Of a stretch of 64,000 nt of DNA, positions 17,350 through 26,046 are shown one piece after another; positions within the stretch are counted from its first letter, which is position 1; every line of letters begins with the position of its first letter. A program made the translations under genes and the position numbers. Origin of the DNA: Flagellimonas flava (GTDB taxonomy: Bacteria > Bacteroidota > Bacteroidia > Flavobacteriales > Flavobacteriaceae). The notes beneath the pieces were generated by a model. It had not been told where the DNA came from and ran no database searches. It was given only the letters and a program-made list of their open reading frames with translations. The stretch is taken from NCBI RefSeq assembly GCF_900129665.1, contig NZ_FQWL01000009.1, positions 1 to 64,000 of the forward strand. Direction: 5' to 3'.

Positions 17350-18404
17350 GCAAGCGGTATTTTAATGTTTGCCACTACCTCTCCCATTATCTCTTGTAAA
17401 TTGAACGAAGCTTTTTCAGCGTATAGCAATTTTAACCTTTGCCTAATGTTCTTAAGCCCCAATTGGGTGGTATTCTTTCCAATCTGTAGTCGTCCAGTGT
17501 TGCGCACCTCAATCTGCAGTAAGCTATCCTCCCTTTTAAGGTTAAGCTCGATCCTACCTCCTTCCTTAAGGTTCGAAATCCCATGCTTTACGGCATTCTC
17601 TATGAGCAGTTGAATGATCATGGGAGGAATTTCCAAAGAAAGTGTGTCCTCATCCACATGTTTCACAAATTCCAATCTACCCTCAAATTGAATCTTTGAA
17701 AGGTCAATGTAGTTATGTACCATTTCCAACTCCTCCGCCACTGAAATGGAATTTATATTGTTCTTGGTCAAAGAATATCGAAGTATTTCGGAAAGCTTGG
17801 TCAACATCTCCCTCGATTTTTCCACATCCTCCAACATCAGACCCCTTATATTATTGAGACTGTTGAACATAAAATGTGGATTGATCTGCCCTTTTAGGGT
17901 ATTGAGTTGGGCCTGTTTCAAGTGTGTGTTCAACTCCAATCTCTCAATCCTATCTTTGTTCAGCTTCAGGAGTAGTTTAATTACCAAATAAGTCACTGTC
18001 CAAGCCCCAACAATAAAGAGGGAATTCATGACCTGAATCCAAAAGCTATCATAGGAATTGAATAGATGGGTTTCGGCCTCAGTCAGTTCTGGACCATATT
18101 TCACATAAGTATAACCAGCAGCATAATTTAATACTCCAAAGAGTGCGGCGGCGGAAAGAAAGGCCACCAGTACCTTCAAGAAATCTCCAGTACCAAACCC
18201 TTCAAACTTAATGTTCTTCTTTAGATACCATCGCTCCAGGGAAGTGGAAAAAATACCTATAAAGAGTCCCACAACGGTAGAATAAACCACCAATTCGATG
18301 CTGATCTTTTTCATCACAAAAAGGGACATCATGTTAATGAATCCCCATCCTAAAAATTGAAGGATCCAAAAGGTGTAGTTTCTTCTTTTGTCGTTTAGCT
18401 CCAT
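17346..18404 (-). CDS. LytS-type sensor histidine kinase
   Basis: 352 residues. Four hydrophobic helices in the first 145 residues (about 12-32, 38-54, 75-97, 122-147), then a His_kinase (PF06580-type) domain with phospho-acceptor His177 in GQINPHFMFNSLNN and a GHKL ATPase part with N-box QLLIENAVKHGI and LGLKNIRQRL. There is no extracellular sensing domain, so it probably senses within the membrane. Cotranslated with the LytTR regulator. A TATATTTG box (18429-18422, minus strand) lies 18 bases before the ATG. Confidence 0.92.
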   Translation of the reverse strand: MELNDKRRNYTFWILQFLGWGFINMMSLFVMKKISIELVVYSTVVGLFIGIFSTSLERWYLKKNIKFEGFGTGDFLKVLVAFLSAAALFGVLNYAAGYTYVKYGPELTEAETHLFNSYDSFWIQVMNSLFIVGAWTVTYLVIKLLLKLNKDRIERLELNTHLKQAQLNTLKGQINPHFMFNSLNNIRGLMLEDVEKSREMLTKLSEILRYSLTKNNINSISVAEELEMVHNYIDLSKIQFEGRLEFVKHVDEDTLSLEIPPMIIQLLIENAVKHGISNLKEGGRIELNLKREDSLLQIEVRNTGRLQIGKNTTQLGLKNIRQRLKLLYAEKASFNLQEIMGEVVANIKIPLA

Positions 18405-18421
18405 AACTAACCTGAAGTTGT

Positions 18422-18429
18422 CAAATATA
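18422..18429 (-). promoter_or_regulatory. Candidate -7 element of the LytS/LytTR operon
   Basis: TATATTTG on the minus strand, an exact TAnnTTTG match, 18 bases before the kinase ATG. No TTG is found at the expected -33 distance. Confidence 0.35.
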
Positions 18430-18451
18430 GCCTTTTGCCAGAAAGGTCTGG

Positions 18452-18649
18452 TTAAGCTTCTTTCTTATAAGAAAGTGAGCATGTCCGTCCAGATTTCAGG
18501 AATGGAATCCACAGGAAGGACAGTCCAACATAAAAAATGGGGAAGTAATCGTTATGTTCCCATGCATTGAATTTGCCATAAAGGCCCGCTACTGTGGCCA
18601 ATACTCCCAAAACAAATATTGTTTTTTGAACTTTACTAAGATTTTTCAT
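18452..18649 (-). CDS. Small two-helix membrane protein (65 aa)
   Basis: 65 residues. Two hydrophobic helices (KTIFVLGVLATVAGLYGKF and FPIFYVGLSFLWIPFL) separated by a short polar loop, with a basic C-terminal tail. It lies 47 bases upstream of the sensor kinase on the same strand, and could be cotranscribed with it or have its own promoter in the 250-base gap upstream. No function recognised; composition and context support real coding. Confidence 0.6.
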   Translation of the reverse strand: MKNLSKVQKTIFVLGVLATVAGLYGKFNAWEHNDYFPIFYVGLSFLWIPFLKSGRTCSLSYKKEA

Positions 18650-18850
18650 TTTGAAACTTTTAACTGTTACTACCGCTACACAAGGATATCAACAATTATG
18701 GATATCAATAATTTTGCTATCGCAATCATGGTTTCCGGTTTAAATTCAAGGTAAAAGTAAGCTGATACAGTCCGTTTTGAAACCATATTATGGCCAGTGG
18801 TAAAATTCAGCGCATAAACGGCAAAACCACCTTCCAAAGATTCTCCAAAC

Positions 18851-18880
18851 AAAAAAAAAGGGCCCTAAACAGGCCCTTTT
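18851..18880 (-). terminator. Rho-independent terminator of the S9 peptidase gene
   Basis: Arms AAAAGGGCC (18856-18864) and GGCCCTTTT (18872-18880) with a 7-base loop; the minus-strand transcript then runs into nine T. The rest of the 251-base gap 18650-18900 shows no other gene or clear structure. Confidence 0.85.
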
Positions 18881-18900
18881 CTTTACGTTTTTGAGAGGAT

Positions 18901-20925
18901 TTAGTCCTTCAACGGTTGCGGTATTTCTTCTTTGCCCAAGTGTTTGGCGTAAAAGCCCATCATTGATTTATAGAGCTCCAAACGGTTTTCCTCCTTACCA
19001 AACCCATGACCTTCATCATACTTCACCATATAGGGAACATCGAAACCTTTCTTACGCAAGGCACCTACAATCTGATCCGACTCGTCAATATTTACTCTTG
19101 GATCATTGGCTCCTTGAACTACAAACAAGGGTTTTTTGATTTTGTCAATCTGATACACCGGAGAAACTTCTTCCATGATTGCCTTTTCTTCGGCAACATC
19201 CTCATCATACCAAATCTCCTTAATGATTTTCAAATAGGGTTTCCAATATGGGGGAATTGTTTTCATAAAAGTGAAAAGATTGGATACTCCAACATAGTCA
19301 ACCCCACAGGTGTAGAGGTCTGGAGTCTTGGTTAATCCGCGCAAAACCGCATAACCTCCATGACTACCACCATAAATTGCGGCCTTATCACCGTCTACCC
19401 AACCCTGGTCTATAACATATTGAAGCCCATCCTCTACATCGTCCATTGCCTTTCTACCAATCTGTTTGAATCCAGATTCAAGGAATTCCCTTCCATATCC
19501 CCCAGAAATCCTAAAATTAACCTGTAGGGTGGCGTATCCTCGACTGGCGAACAGCTGTGACTCAGGGTTAAAACCCCAAGAATCACGGATACCTTGAGGA
19601 CCGCCATGTGGATTCACAATGACCGGCACCTTTTCGCCCGCCAGTGCTGCTTTGGGCAAGGTTATGTAGCCATGAAGGGTGATGCCATCACGGCTTTTGA
19701 AAGTTATTGGTCGCATTTCGGACATGTCCTCCTCTTTGAGCTGTGGCATGGTGTTGTACAACTCCGTTAGTTCATTTTTTGCCGCATCATAGGCATAATA
19801 GATGCCATAGAGTTTATCACTGTCCACATACACCATCTTTAGGTTCTCATCTTCAGAGCTATCCAAGACCCGATACTGTTTTCCGGGAAGCTCCTCTTTT
19901 ATCTTAGCATCCAACTTCTTATAATCAGCACTCATGGGAACCATCTCGCTCTTTTCGCCTTCAAAGGAAAAGTAGTCCAATTCGTAATTGCGTTTTCTTG
20001 AAAGTCCCATGCCCTGAACATCATATTGGTCATTGGCGTAAACCTGTTTTATAGTTTTGTCCTGTTTCAGGTCGTAAAGCACAATTTGGGCCTTGTCGCT
20101 TTCTAGATTGGTAAGCACATAGGCATCGTGAGGGTTTTCAGTGGCATAGTTGAAACTTTGAATTGCAAAATTGTCCTTCCAATTAAGGCTTTTAAGAATC
20201 TGGTAACCTCCATTACCATCTTCATAGAACAAATCTTGCTCCACCCCATCCCTAATTCTGGTAAATGCCTTTAGGTTACCATCTTTATCAAAATTATATC
20301 CAAAAATTGGGTTATTGGGGTCATCATTGGTGTAAAGTTGTGTAGACTCACCAGTTTTCAAGTTGATTTTATAGGGCTCAAATACTTGTGGGTTGTTTTT
20401 GTTCATGGAAACGATAATATGTTCCTTGTCCTCCCTTAGCAATTCAGACATCTGTGCACGTACGCCATCATGTGGCGTAAGGTCCTTGAGGTTACTGCCA
20501 TCCAAATCAACCACATAAATATGGTAATTCTCATCCCCTCCTTTGTCCATGGAAAAATAAAGTTGGTTCTCGTTTAACCATCCATAACCGCGTACCAGTT
20601 CATCTTTTTCTTCGATAGCTCTTTTTACATCTCTCGTGGCGATGTTTTTTACGTAAATGTGCTGTTTTCCATTTTCATCACTCTCCCTATAGGAAAGGTA
20701 TTTTCCGTCTGGGGAAAATCGAAATGTAAAGGCCTTGGGATTGGCAAAGTAATCCTCTACCGTGTATCGATAATCTCCTTCATCCAATTTTGCCAATGCA
20801 ATCAATTCATCGTTGGAGCTTACCAGGGTGGTATCTCCAGGTTTTTCCTGAGCGGATAGGAATGATCCCGCAAGCAGGAAAAGGGCGACCAAATAGACCC
20901 CTTTGAAGTTAAATCTAGTTTTCAT
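18901..20925 (-). CDS. S9 family prolyl oligopeptidase-like serine peptidase
   Basis: 674 residues with a signal peptide (VYLVALFLLAGSFLSA-Q), so periplasmic or exported. N-terminal beta-propeller (about 50-400; repeats such as FRFSPDGKYLSYRES) and C-terminal alpha/beta-hydrolase with nucleophile in GGSHGGY (Ser near 520), Asp in QGANDPRVN and His in DEGHGF. The strand GYITLPK and VNPHGGPQGIRD precede the nucleophile as usual in S9. It degrades peptides, probably oligopeptides taken up from proteolysis. Monocistronic with its own terminator. Confidence 0.92.
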   Translation of the reverse strand: MKTRFNFKGVYLVALFLLAGSFLSAQEKPGDTTLVSSNDELIALAKLDEGDYRYTVEDYFANPKAFTFRFSPDGKYLSYRESDENGKQHIYVKNIATRDVKRAIEEKDELVRGYGWLNENQLYFSMDKGGDENYHIYVVDLDGSNLKDLTPHDGVRAQMSELLREDKEHIIVSMNKNNPQVFEPYKINLKTGESTQLYTNDDPNNPIFGYNFDKDGNLKAFTRIRDGVEQDLFYEDGNGGYQILKSLNWKDNFAIQSFNYATENPHDAYVLTNLESDKAQIVLYDLKQDKTIKQVYANDQYDVQGMGLSRKRNYELDYFSFEGEKSEMVPMSADYKKLDAKIKEELPGKQYRVLDSSEDENLKMVYVDSDKLYGIYYAYDAAKNELTELYNTMPQLKEEDMSEMRPITFKSRDGITLHGYITLPKAALAGEKVPVIVNPHGGPQGIRDSWGFNPESQLFASRGYATLQVNFRISGGYGREFLESGFKQIGRKAMDDVEDGLQYVIDQGWVDGDKAAIYGGSHGGYAVLRGLTKTPDLYTCGVDYVGVSNLFTFMKTIPPYWKPYLKIIKEIWYDEDVAEEKAIMEEVSPVYQIDKIKKPLFVVQGANDPRVNIDESDQIVGALRKKGFDVPYMVKYDEGHGFGKEENRLELYKSMMGFYAKHLGKEEIPQPLKD

Positions 20926-21069
20926 GACTGTTTTAGAATTATTAGTGTTCGTAAGAAAATTGAAGTTAATCTTCTAGATAAGACTTAATCCAGAACCATT
21001 TGTTACATTTTTTTGGAAAAAGTTGAATGCCAAGGGAATGTTTCGCCATCCACCAATGCGATGAGCTTG

Positions 21070-21594
21070 TTACTTTTTATCAGGCGGAAATTTGGAAAAT
21101 ACTTTTTTAATCACGGCCCTAAGTCGATCTTCCCTTACACTTGGTGATGCATTTTCCCGATAACCACTCTCGCTATTGGCTTGCCAGAACAATGCATCTT
21201 TTTGGGCGTCTACAAAGTCAAACTGGATTTCCCGTTGGATACCAGAATTTCCCAACGGCAATCCAACGGAAACACCTCCACCTACATTCCTTCCTGTTCC
21301 GCCAATTCCCACACCTACGGAGTTGTTGGGTGTATTCCTAAACTGGCTGCTAAGAATATTAATATAGAAATCGGGTTCTTCGGCCAACAGATAGCCCTTG
21401 GATTGTAAAGTGGAATCCAATATCCTTACCAAGCGTTTCTCATCCAATTGACTTAGGCCCGATTCGATATCGGAAAAGTAGTTGTAGCTGGTATAATTGG
21501 AAAAATCGGTAGTCTTGTCGTAATCATAATTTACACGGACTCCTGCGCAAGAAACCAGCAAACACAGAACAAACATGGGGTATAGGTATTTCAT
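21070..21594 (-). CDS. DUF4136 lipoprotein
   Basis: 174 residues; signal with lipobox LVSC (Cys16). The mature start RVNYDYDKTTDFSNYTSYNYF and the later Gly-rich GVGIGGTGRNVGGGVSVGLPLG and ENASPSVREDRLRAVIKKVFSKFPP are typical of DUF4136. The family is usually periplasm- or outer-membrane-facing and of unknown function. Gaps of 144 and 60 bases isolate it, so it is probably monocistronic. Confidence 0.87.
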   Translation of the reverse strand: MKYLYPMFVLCLLVSCAGVRVNYDYDKTTDFSNYTSYNYFSDIESGLSQLDEKRLVRILDSTLQSKGYLLAEEPDFYINILSSQFRNTPNNSVGVGIGGTGRNVGGGVSVGLPLGNSGIQREIQFDFVDAQKDALFWQANSESGYRENASPSVREDRLRAVIKKVFSKFPPDKK

Positions 21595-21654
21595 AGCTGC
21601 ACGGAATACCTTTAAAATTAATCAATATTTGTCTTGGAAGCACAAAAAGTGCTC

Positions 21655-22656
21655 TTATTCGTTCAACAGCGTCCAGAGCCTATCTTTTAACTCTTGGATG
21701 CCCTGTTGGGCAACGGATGATATAAATAAGTAAGGTATGTCTTTTAAATCCTTATCCAGTTCCACCCTCATTTCATCCATGAGTTCCTCATCCAGCATAT
21801 CACTCTTGGAAATTGCCACCAATCGTTCCTTATCCAGCAACTCGGGATTATAGCGTCTCAACTCATCCAACAAAATTTCATACTCCCGAGAGATATCCTT
21901 ACTGTCAGCCGGAATAAGGAAAAGTAGGGTAGCATTGCGCTCAATATGTCTTAGAAAATAATGTCCCAATCCCTTTCCTTCTGCGGCACCTTCAATAATC
22001 CCCGGAATATCGGCCATTACAAAACTTCTAAAATCCCGATACTTGACGATACCCAGATTGGGTTTAAGCGTGGTAAACTCATAGTCGGCAATTTTGGGTT
22101 TTGCCGATGTCATCACAGAAAGTAGGGTGGACTTGCCCGCGTTGGGAAATCCGACCAAACCTACATCCGCCAACACCTTAAGCTCTAGGGTCACTTGAGA
22201 TTCCTGACCCGGAATACCCGGTTGCGCATAGCGCGGGGTTTGATTCGTAGGGCTTTTAAAATGCCAGTTCCCCCTTCCACCTTTGCCGCCTTCAAGGACT
22301 ATACGTTCTTCTTGATCTTCGGTAATTTCAAAAAGTATGGTATTGGTAGCTGTATCCCTTACCACAGTTCCCAAGGGTACTTCCATAAAAACGTCAGAAC
22401 CATCGGCTCCAGAGCTTCTATTCTTACTGCCATGCTCCCCATGGCCGGCCTTAAAGTGTTTTTGGAACTTAAAATTTATGAGAGTCCAAAGGTTTTTATT
22501 GCCTTTTACAATAACATGGCCTCCTCGGCCTCCGTCACCCCCATCAGGTCCTCCTTTGGTGATATATTTTTCGCGGTGGAGATGCACAGAGCCTTTTCCT
22601 CCATTTCCAGAGGAAATATGCACTTTTACATAATCAACAAAGTTACCCTCGGTCAT
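21655..22656 (-). CDS. obg: Obg family GTPase
   Basis: 333 residues. N-terminal Obg fold with the glycine-rich helices ([14 protein letters not shown], about 35-48), then G domain: G1 [10 protein letters not shown]3 [12 protein letters not shown], and G4 read as SKSD. No C-terminal OCT extension. It supports large ribosomal subunit maturation. It lies 52 bases downstream of the hpt-adk gene, the order seen in other Flavobacteria, and is probably cotranscribed. Confidence 0.94.
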   Translation of the reverse strand: MTEGNFVDYVKVHISSGNGGKGSVHLHREKYITKGGPDGGDGGRGGHVIVKGNKNLWTLINFKFQKHFKAGHGEHGSKNRSSGADGSDVFMEVPLGTVVRDTATNTILFEITEDQEERIVLEGGKGGRGNWHFKSPTNQTPRYAQPGIPGQESQVTLELKVLADVGLVGFPNAGKSTLLSVMTSAKPKIADYEFTTLKPNLGIVKYRDFRSFVMADIPGIIEGAAEGKGLGHYFLRHIERNATLLFLIPADSKDISREYEILLDELRRYNPELLDKERLVAISKSDMLDEELMDEMRVELDKDLKDIPYLFISSVAQQGIQELKDRLWTLLNE

Positions 22657-22708
22657 AGTGTAGTTTTGGGCAGCCCCCCATCAATTGAAATAATTTGAAA
22701 AGTCTTAT

Positions 22709-23818
22709 CTAGCCCAAGGCATCAATCACTTCGGCCAGTCTACTGGTAATATCCGTAATTTCACCGATACCATTGACGGAATGAAACTTGCCCTGCTTTT
22801 CGTAGTAGGCTTTTAGTGGGGCCGTTTTTTCATTGTACTCATCAAATCGGTTTCGAATCTTACCCTCATCCTGATCATCGGAACGGCCACTTTCCTTGCC
22901 ACGTTCGAGGAGCCGAGCTACCAGAACGTCGTCATCAGCTTCTAAGGCAATAGTGGCATTGACATGCATGTTTCTGGACTCAAGGAAGTTATCCAAAGCT
23001 TCGGCTTGAGCGGCAGTTCTAGGAAATCCATCGAAAATAAACCCTGCAGCTTCCGGGTTCTTTTCCACTTCATCTTTCAGCATGTTTATGGTCACCTCAT
23101 CGGGAACCAAATCTCCACGATCTATGTACGATTTGGCCAAGATGCCCAATGCTGTCCCATTCTTGATATTGTACCGAAAAACATCTCCCGTTGAAATATG
23201 TTTTAAATTGTATTTGTCCTTTAAAACCCCTGCTTGGGTTCCTTTTCCTGCTCCTGGCTTTCCAAAAAGCACTAGGTTAATCATACTTGCTTGGTTTAGT
23301 TGATATACTCCTCTTAAGTTTCTTCCCAATTCGTTATAATCCAGACCATACCCCACGATAAAATCATCAGGGATTTCCAGACCCACATAATCAATACTGT
23401 ATTCGCCGTTGTACACTTCCGATTTATAGAAAAGTGATGCAATCTTGAATTCTTTTACATTGGTTCCAGAAAACAAGTGAACCAACTGTTTAAGGGTCCT
23501 TCCAGTATCAATTACATCCTCCAGAATTATTACACTCCTGCCTTCAATATTCTCCGGAACATCCAACAAGCTTTCCACAATTCCTGTTGATGTCAGACCT
23601 TGGTACGAACTAAGTCGCACAAAAGACACCTGACAAGGATGTGGATATGCCTTCAAAAAATCCGACACAAACATAAAGGCACCATTGAGCACTCCCACAA
23701 ATATGGGCACCTCATCTTTGTAGTCGGCAGCAATTTGAACAGCCATCTTTTTAACAGCCGCCAGAATTTGCTCTTCCCCTAGATAAGGCTTAAACACCTT
23801 GTCATGAAGCTTAATCAA
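22709..23818 (-). CDS. adk: Fused hypoxanthine phosphoribosyltransferase - adenylate kinase
   Basis: One uninterrupted frame encodes HPRT then adenylate kinase. HPRT part: MIKLHDKVFKPYLGEEQI, PRPP loop VIILEDVIDTGRTL (about 97-109). Adenylate kinase part starts MINLVLFGKPGAGKGTQ at residue 179, with LID region ERGKESGRSDDQDEGK and a short, non-zinc lid. There is no stop between them. The frame runs upstream to an ATG at 23941, but that 41-residue extension overlaps purK and fits no family; HPRT homologues begin MIKLHDK, so a TTG start at 23818 is chosen (369 residues), with a -7 box just before. Adk alone could also start at ATG 23284. It salvages hypoxanthine/guanine and makes ADP; it lies divergent from purK-purE. 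Confidence 0.85.
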   Translation of the reverse strand: MIKLHDKVFKPYLGEEQILAAVKKMAVQIAADYKDEVPIFVGVLNGAFMFVSDFLKAYPHPCQVSFVRLSSYQGLTSTGIVESLLDVPENIEGRSVIILEDVIDTGRTLKQLVHLFSGTNVKEFKIASLFYKSEVYNGEYSIDYVGLEIPDDFIVGYGLDYNELGRNLRGVYQLNQASMINLVLFGKPGAGKGTQAGVLKDKYNLKHISTGDVFRYNIKNGTALGILAKSYIDRGDLVPDEVTINMLKDEVEKNPEAAGFIFDGFPRTAAQAEALDNFLESRNMHVNATIALEADDDVLVARLLERGKESGRSDDQDEGKIRNRFDEYNEKTAPLKAYYEKQGKFHSVNGIGEITDITSRLAEVIDALG

Positions 23819-23843
23819 TTGGTCATCAATTTTATCAGGTTGG

Positions 23844-23851
23844 CAAAGATA
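23844..23851 (-). promoter_or_regulatory. Candidate -7 element supporting a TTG start of hpt-adk
   Basis: TATCTTTG on the minus strand, an exact TAnnTTTG match, 26 bases before the TTG codon at 23818 and downstream of the ATG at 23941. If active, the mRNA would begin inside the longer frame, excluding the ATG. No -33 TTG is visible at the expected distance. Confidence 0.4.
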
Positions 23852-23935
23852 ACATTTTTGGGGTGGTTTACCCCTGCGTGCTTTTATTGCTTGAAGGAAT
23901 TCCCGTATTTTTGACCTCATTCCAATTTTTGATTC

Positions 23936-25090
23936 ATGCATTATTTCTCTTCCCCATTTAAACTAGGTATTTTAGGAGGGGGACAACTGGGCAAAATGTT
24001 GTTGTACGAAACCCGAAAATGGGACATTCAAACCAAAGTAATGGATGCCTCGCCAGAAGCACCTTGTAAAATTGCGTGTAATGAGTTCGTCTTAGGTAGT
24101 TTGATGGATTTTGACGCCGTATATACTTTTGGCAAAGATGTGGATGTGCTCACGATAGAAATTGAAAATGTCAATGTGGATGCCCTTGAAAAGTTGGAAG
24201 ACGAAGGGGTAAAGGTATTACCGCCCACCAAAACACTTCGCACCATTCAGAATAAGGCCACCCAGAAACTGTTTTACACGGACAACGGTATTCCAACTGC
24301 GCCATTTAGTCGATTTGCCTACACCAGTGAAATCGAGGATAGTATTGCCAATGGAGGGCTCCAACTCCCATTTGTATGGAAAAGTGCACAGTTTGGTTAT
24401 GATGGACAAGGGGTTAAAGTGGTAAGAACCAAAGAAGACCTAAACGGATTGCCCAACGTGGAATGCATCGCAGAGGAAATGGTGGATTTTAAGCATGAGC
24501 TTGCCGTAATTGTGGCTCGAAACACATCAGGTGAGGTTTGCACCTATCCGGTAGTGGAAATGGAATTTCACCCAGAAGCTAACCAGGTAGAATATGTTAT
24601 TTGTCCAGCCCGGATTTCAGAAGCCGTTGCCAACAAAGCTACCGAAGTGGCGCTAAAAGTTTCGGACAAGATGGAACAGGTTGGATTATTGGCTGTGGAA
24701 CTTTTCCAGACCCAAGATGATGGGATATTGGTCAATGAAGTTGCACCAAGACCACATAATAGTGGTCACTACAGTATTGAAGCAAGCTATACCAACCAAT
24801 TTGAACAGCATATTCGCGCAATTTTAGGACTTCCCTTAGGGAACACGGATAGTAAGGTTGCCGGTATCATGGTGAATCTGGTTGGAGCGGAGGGACATAC
24901 TGGTGATGTGGTTTATGAGAACATGGAAACGATTCTGAAGATGGATGGAGTAACCCCGCATATCTATGGAAAAAAACAGACTCGTCCCTTCCGAAAGATG
25001 GGACATGTCACTATTGTGGATAAGGACATTAAAAGAGCCAGGGAAGTGGCCCAACACGTAAAGGAAACTATTAAGGTAACAAGTAAATAA
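23936..25090 (+). CDS. purK: 5-(carboxyamino)imidazole ribonucleotide synthase
   Basis: 384 residues, ATP-grasp enzyme of de novo purine synthesis; with ATP and bicarbonate it makes N5-CAIR from AIR. Starts FKLGILGGGQLGKML, contains LPFVWKSAQFGYDGQGVKVV, the metal-site region NEVAPRPHNSGHY, and a C-terminal domain ending GHVTIVDKD. purE, the next enzyme, follows 57 bases later. The start region overlaps only the upstream extension of the divergent hpt-adk frame. Confidence 0.94.
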   Translation: MHYFSSPFKLGILGGGQLGKMLLYETRKWDIQTKVMDASPEAPCKIACNEFVLGSLMDFDAVYTFGKDVDVLTIEIENVNVDALEKLEDEGVKVLPPTKTLRTIQNKATQKLFYTDNGIPTAPFSRFAYTSEIEDSIANGGLQLPFVWKSAQFGYDGQGVKVVRTKEDLNGLPNVECIAEEMVDFKHELAVIVARNTSGEVCTYPVVEMEFHPEANQVEYVICPARISEAVANKATEVALKVSDKMEQVGLLAVELFQTQDDGILVNEVAPRPHNSGHYSIEASYTNQFEQHIRAILGLPLGNTDSKVAGIMVNLVGAEGHTGDVVYENMETILKMDGVTPHIYGKKQTRPFRKMGHVTIVDKDIKRAREVAQHVKETIKVTSK

Positions 25091-25147
25091 GCACTTAGTT
25101 TCTTTTTTCTTACGAAGAGATTTTTTGAGTTTTAAATATTAGATCAT

Positions 25148-25642
25148 ATGAAAAAGGTAGCCGTAATTATGGGAAGTACAAGCGACCTTCCAATCATGCA
25201 GGACGCGGTAGATATCTTAAAAGGCTTTGATATCGATGTTGATGTCGACATTGTTTCTGCCCACCGTACCCCCGAAAAACTATTCGATTTTGGAAAAAAC
25301 GCTCATAAAAACGGTTATGCTGTAATTATTGCAGGAGCAGGCGGGGCCGCACATCTGCCTGGCATGGTAGCTTCATTATCACCGCTACCGGTAATAGGGG
25401 TACCCGTAAAAAGTAGTAATTCTATTGATGGATGGGATTCCGTTCTTTCCATTCTACAAATGCCTGGAGGAGTTCCCGTTGCCACCGTTGCATTGGACGG
25501 AGCCAAAAATGCAGGTATTTTGGCGGCTCAGATCATAGGCAGTTCCGACAAGTGTGTGATGGACAAAATAGAAATCTACAAAAAAGGCTTAAAAGAGAAA
25601 GTAATAAAAGGAGCGGAAGAAGTAAAAGGAAGCAGTAAATAA
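25148..25642 (+). CDS. purE: N5-carboxyaminoimidazole ribonucleotide mutase
   Basis: 164 residues. Starts VAVIMGSTSDLPIMQDA, then VSAHRTPEKLFDF (His near 45) and AGAGGAAHLPGMVAS, PVIGVPVKSS: the PurE class I mutase signature. It converts N5-CAIR to CAIR, following PurK. The bicarbonate-dependent PurK-PurE pair is complete here. Operon with purK and probably with the small membrane protein 8 bases downstream. Confidence 0.95.
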   Translation: MKKVAVIMGSTSDLPIMQDAVDILKGFDIDVDVDIVSAHRTPEKLFDFGKNAHKNGYAVIIAGAGGAAHLPGMVASLSPLPVIGVPVKSSNSIDGWDSVLSILQMPGGVPVATVALDGAKNAGILAAQIIGSSDKCVMDKIEIYKKGLKEKVIKGAEEVKGSSK

Positions 25643-25650
25643 CGCATTTG

Positions 25651-26040
25651 ATGCTTGGCTTAAGCTACAATGAAATCGGCATTCTGCTGGGCCTCTTTGC
25701 CCTTGGTTTTCTTTTTTTGATTCAAAAAAGAATACCCAACAACATAAAATATATTTGGAAAGGTGCCGTATTATGCTTTGTGCTCTACGTCATTATTCTT
25801 GTTTTTGTTGAAATTCGCTGGTATTATATCAGTGAGCATGCTAGAAGCTTTGACCTAAACAACAATGGCTTTGTTGACTTACATGAATATAACGAAGAAG
25901 CTTTGGCCGCGATGAATAAGATGACCCAGGACACCGCTAAAAACTTTGCATGTGTCACTGTTGGCATGTTGTCAGCAGCGATTTCATTTTCCTATGTGTT
26001 AGTGGAATTCGTTTTAATTCGCTTCAAAACAAAAAAATAA
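25651..26040 (+). CDS. Membrane protein with EF-hand-like loop
   Basis: 129 residues from the ATG at 25651. Three hydrophobic helices (about 8-24, 35-55, 95-117) and, between helix 2 and 3, a canonical EF-hand-type loop DLNNNGFVDLHE with Asp1, Asn3, Asn5, Gly6, Asp9 and Glu12. The loop follows HARSFDLN, so it faces the aqueous side. Ca-binding regulation of a membrane protein is a reasonable guess, nothing more. It starts 8 bases after purE and ends 6 bases before the M3 peptidase gene, so cotranscription with one or both is likely. Confidence 0.7.
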   Translation: MLGLSYNEIGILLGLFALGFLFLIQKRIPNNIKYIWKGAVLCFVLYVIILVFVEIRWYYISEHARSFDLNNNGFVDLHEYNEEALAAMNKMTQDTAKNFACVTVGMLSAAISFSYVLVEFVLIRFKTKK

Positions 26041-26046
26041 ACATAA

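Noticed and set aside
23819..23941. 41-residue N-terminal extension of hpt-adk from ATG 23941
   Set aside because: Overlaps purK, does not match HPRT, and a -7 box lies within it; kept as alternative only.
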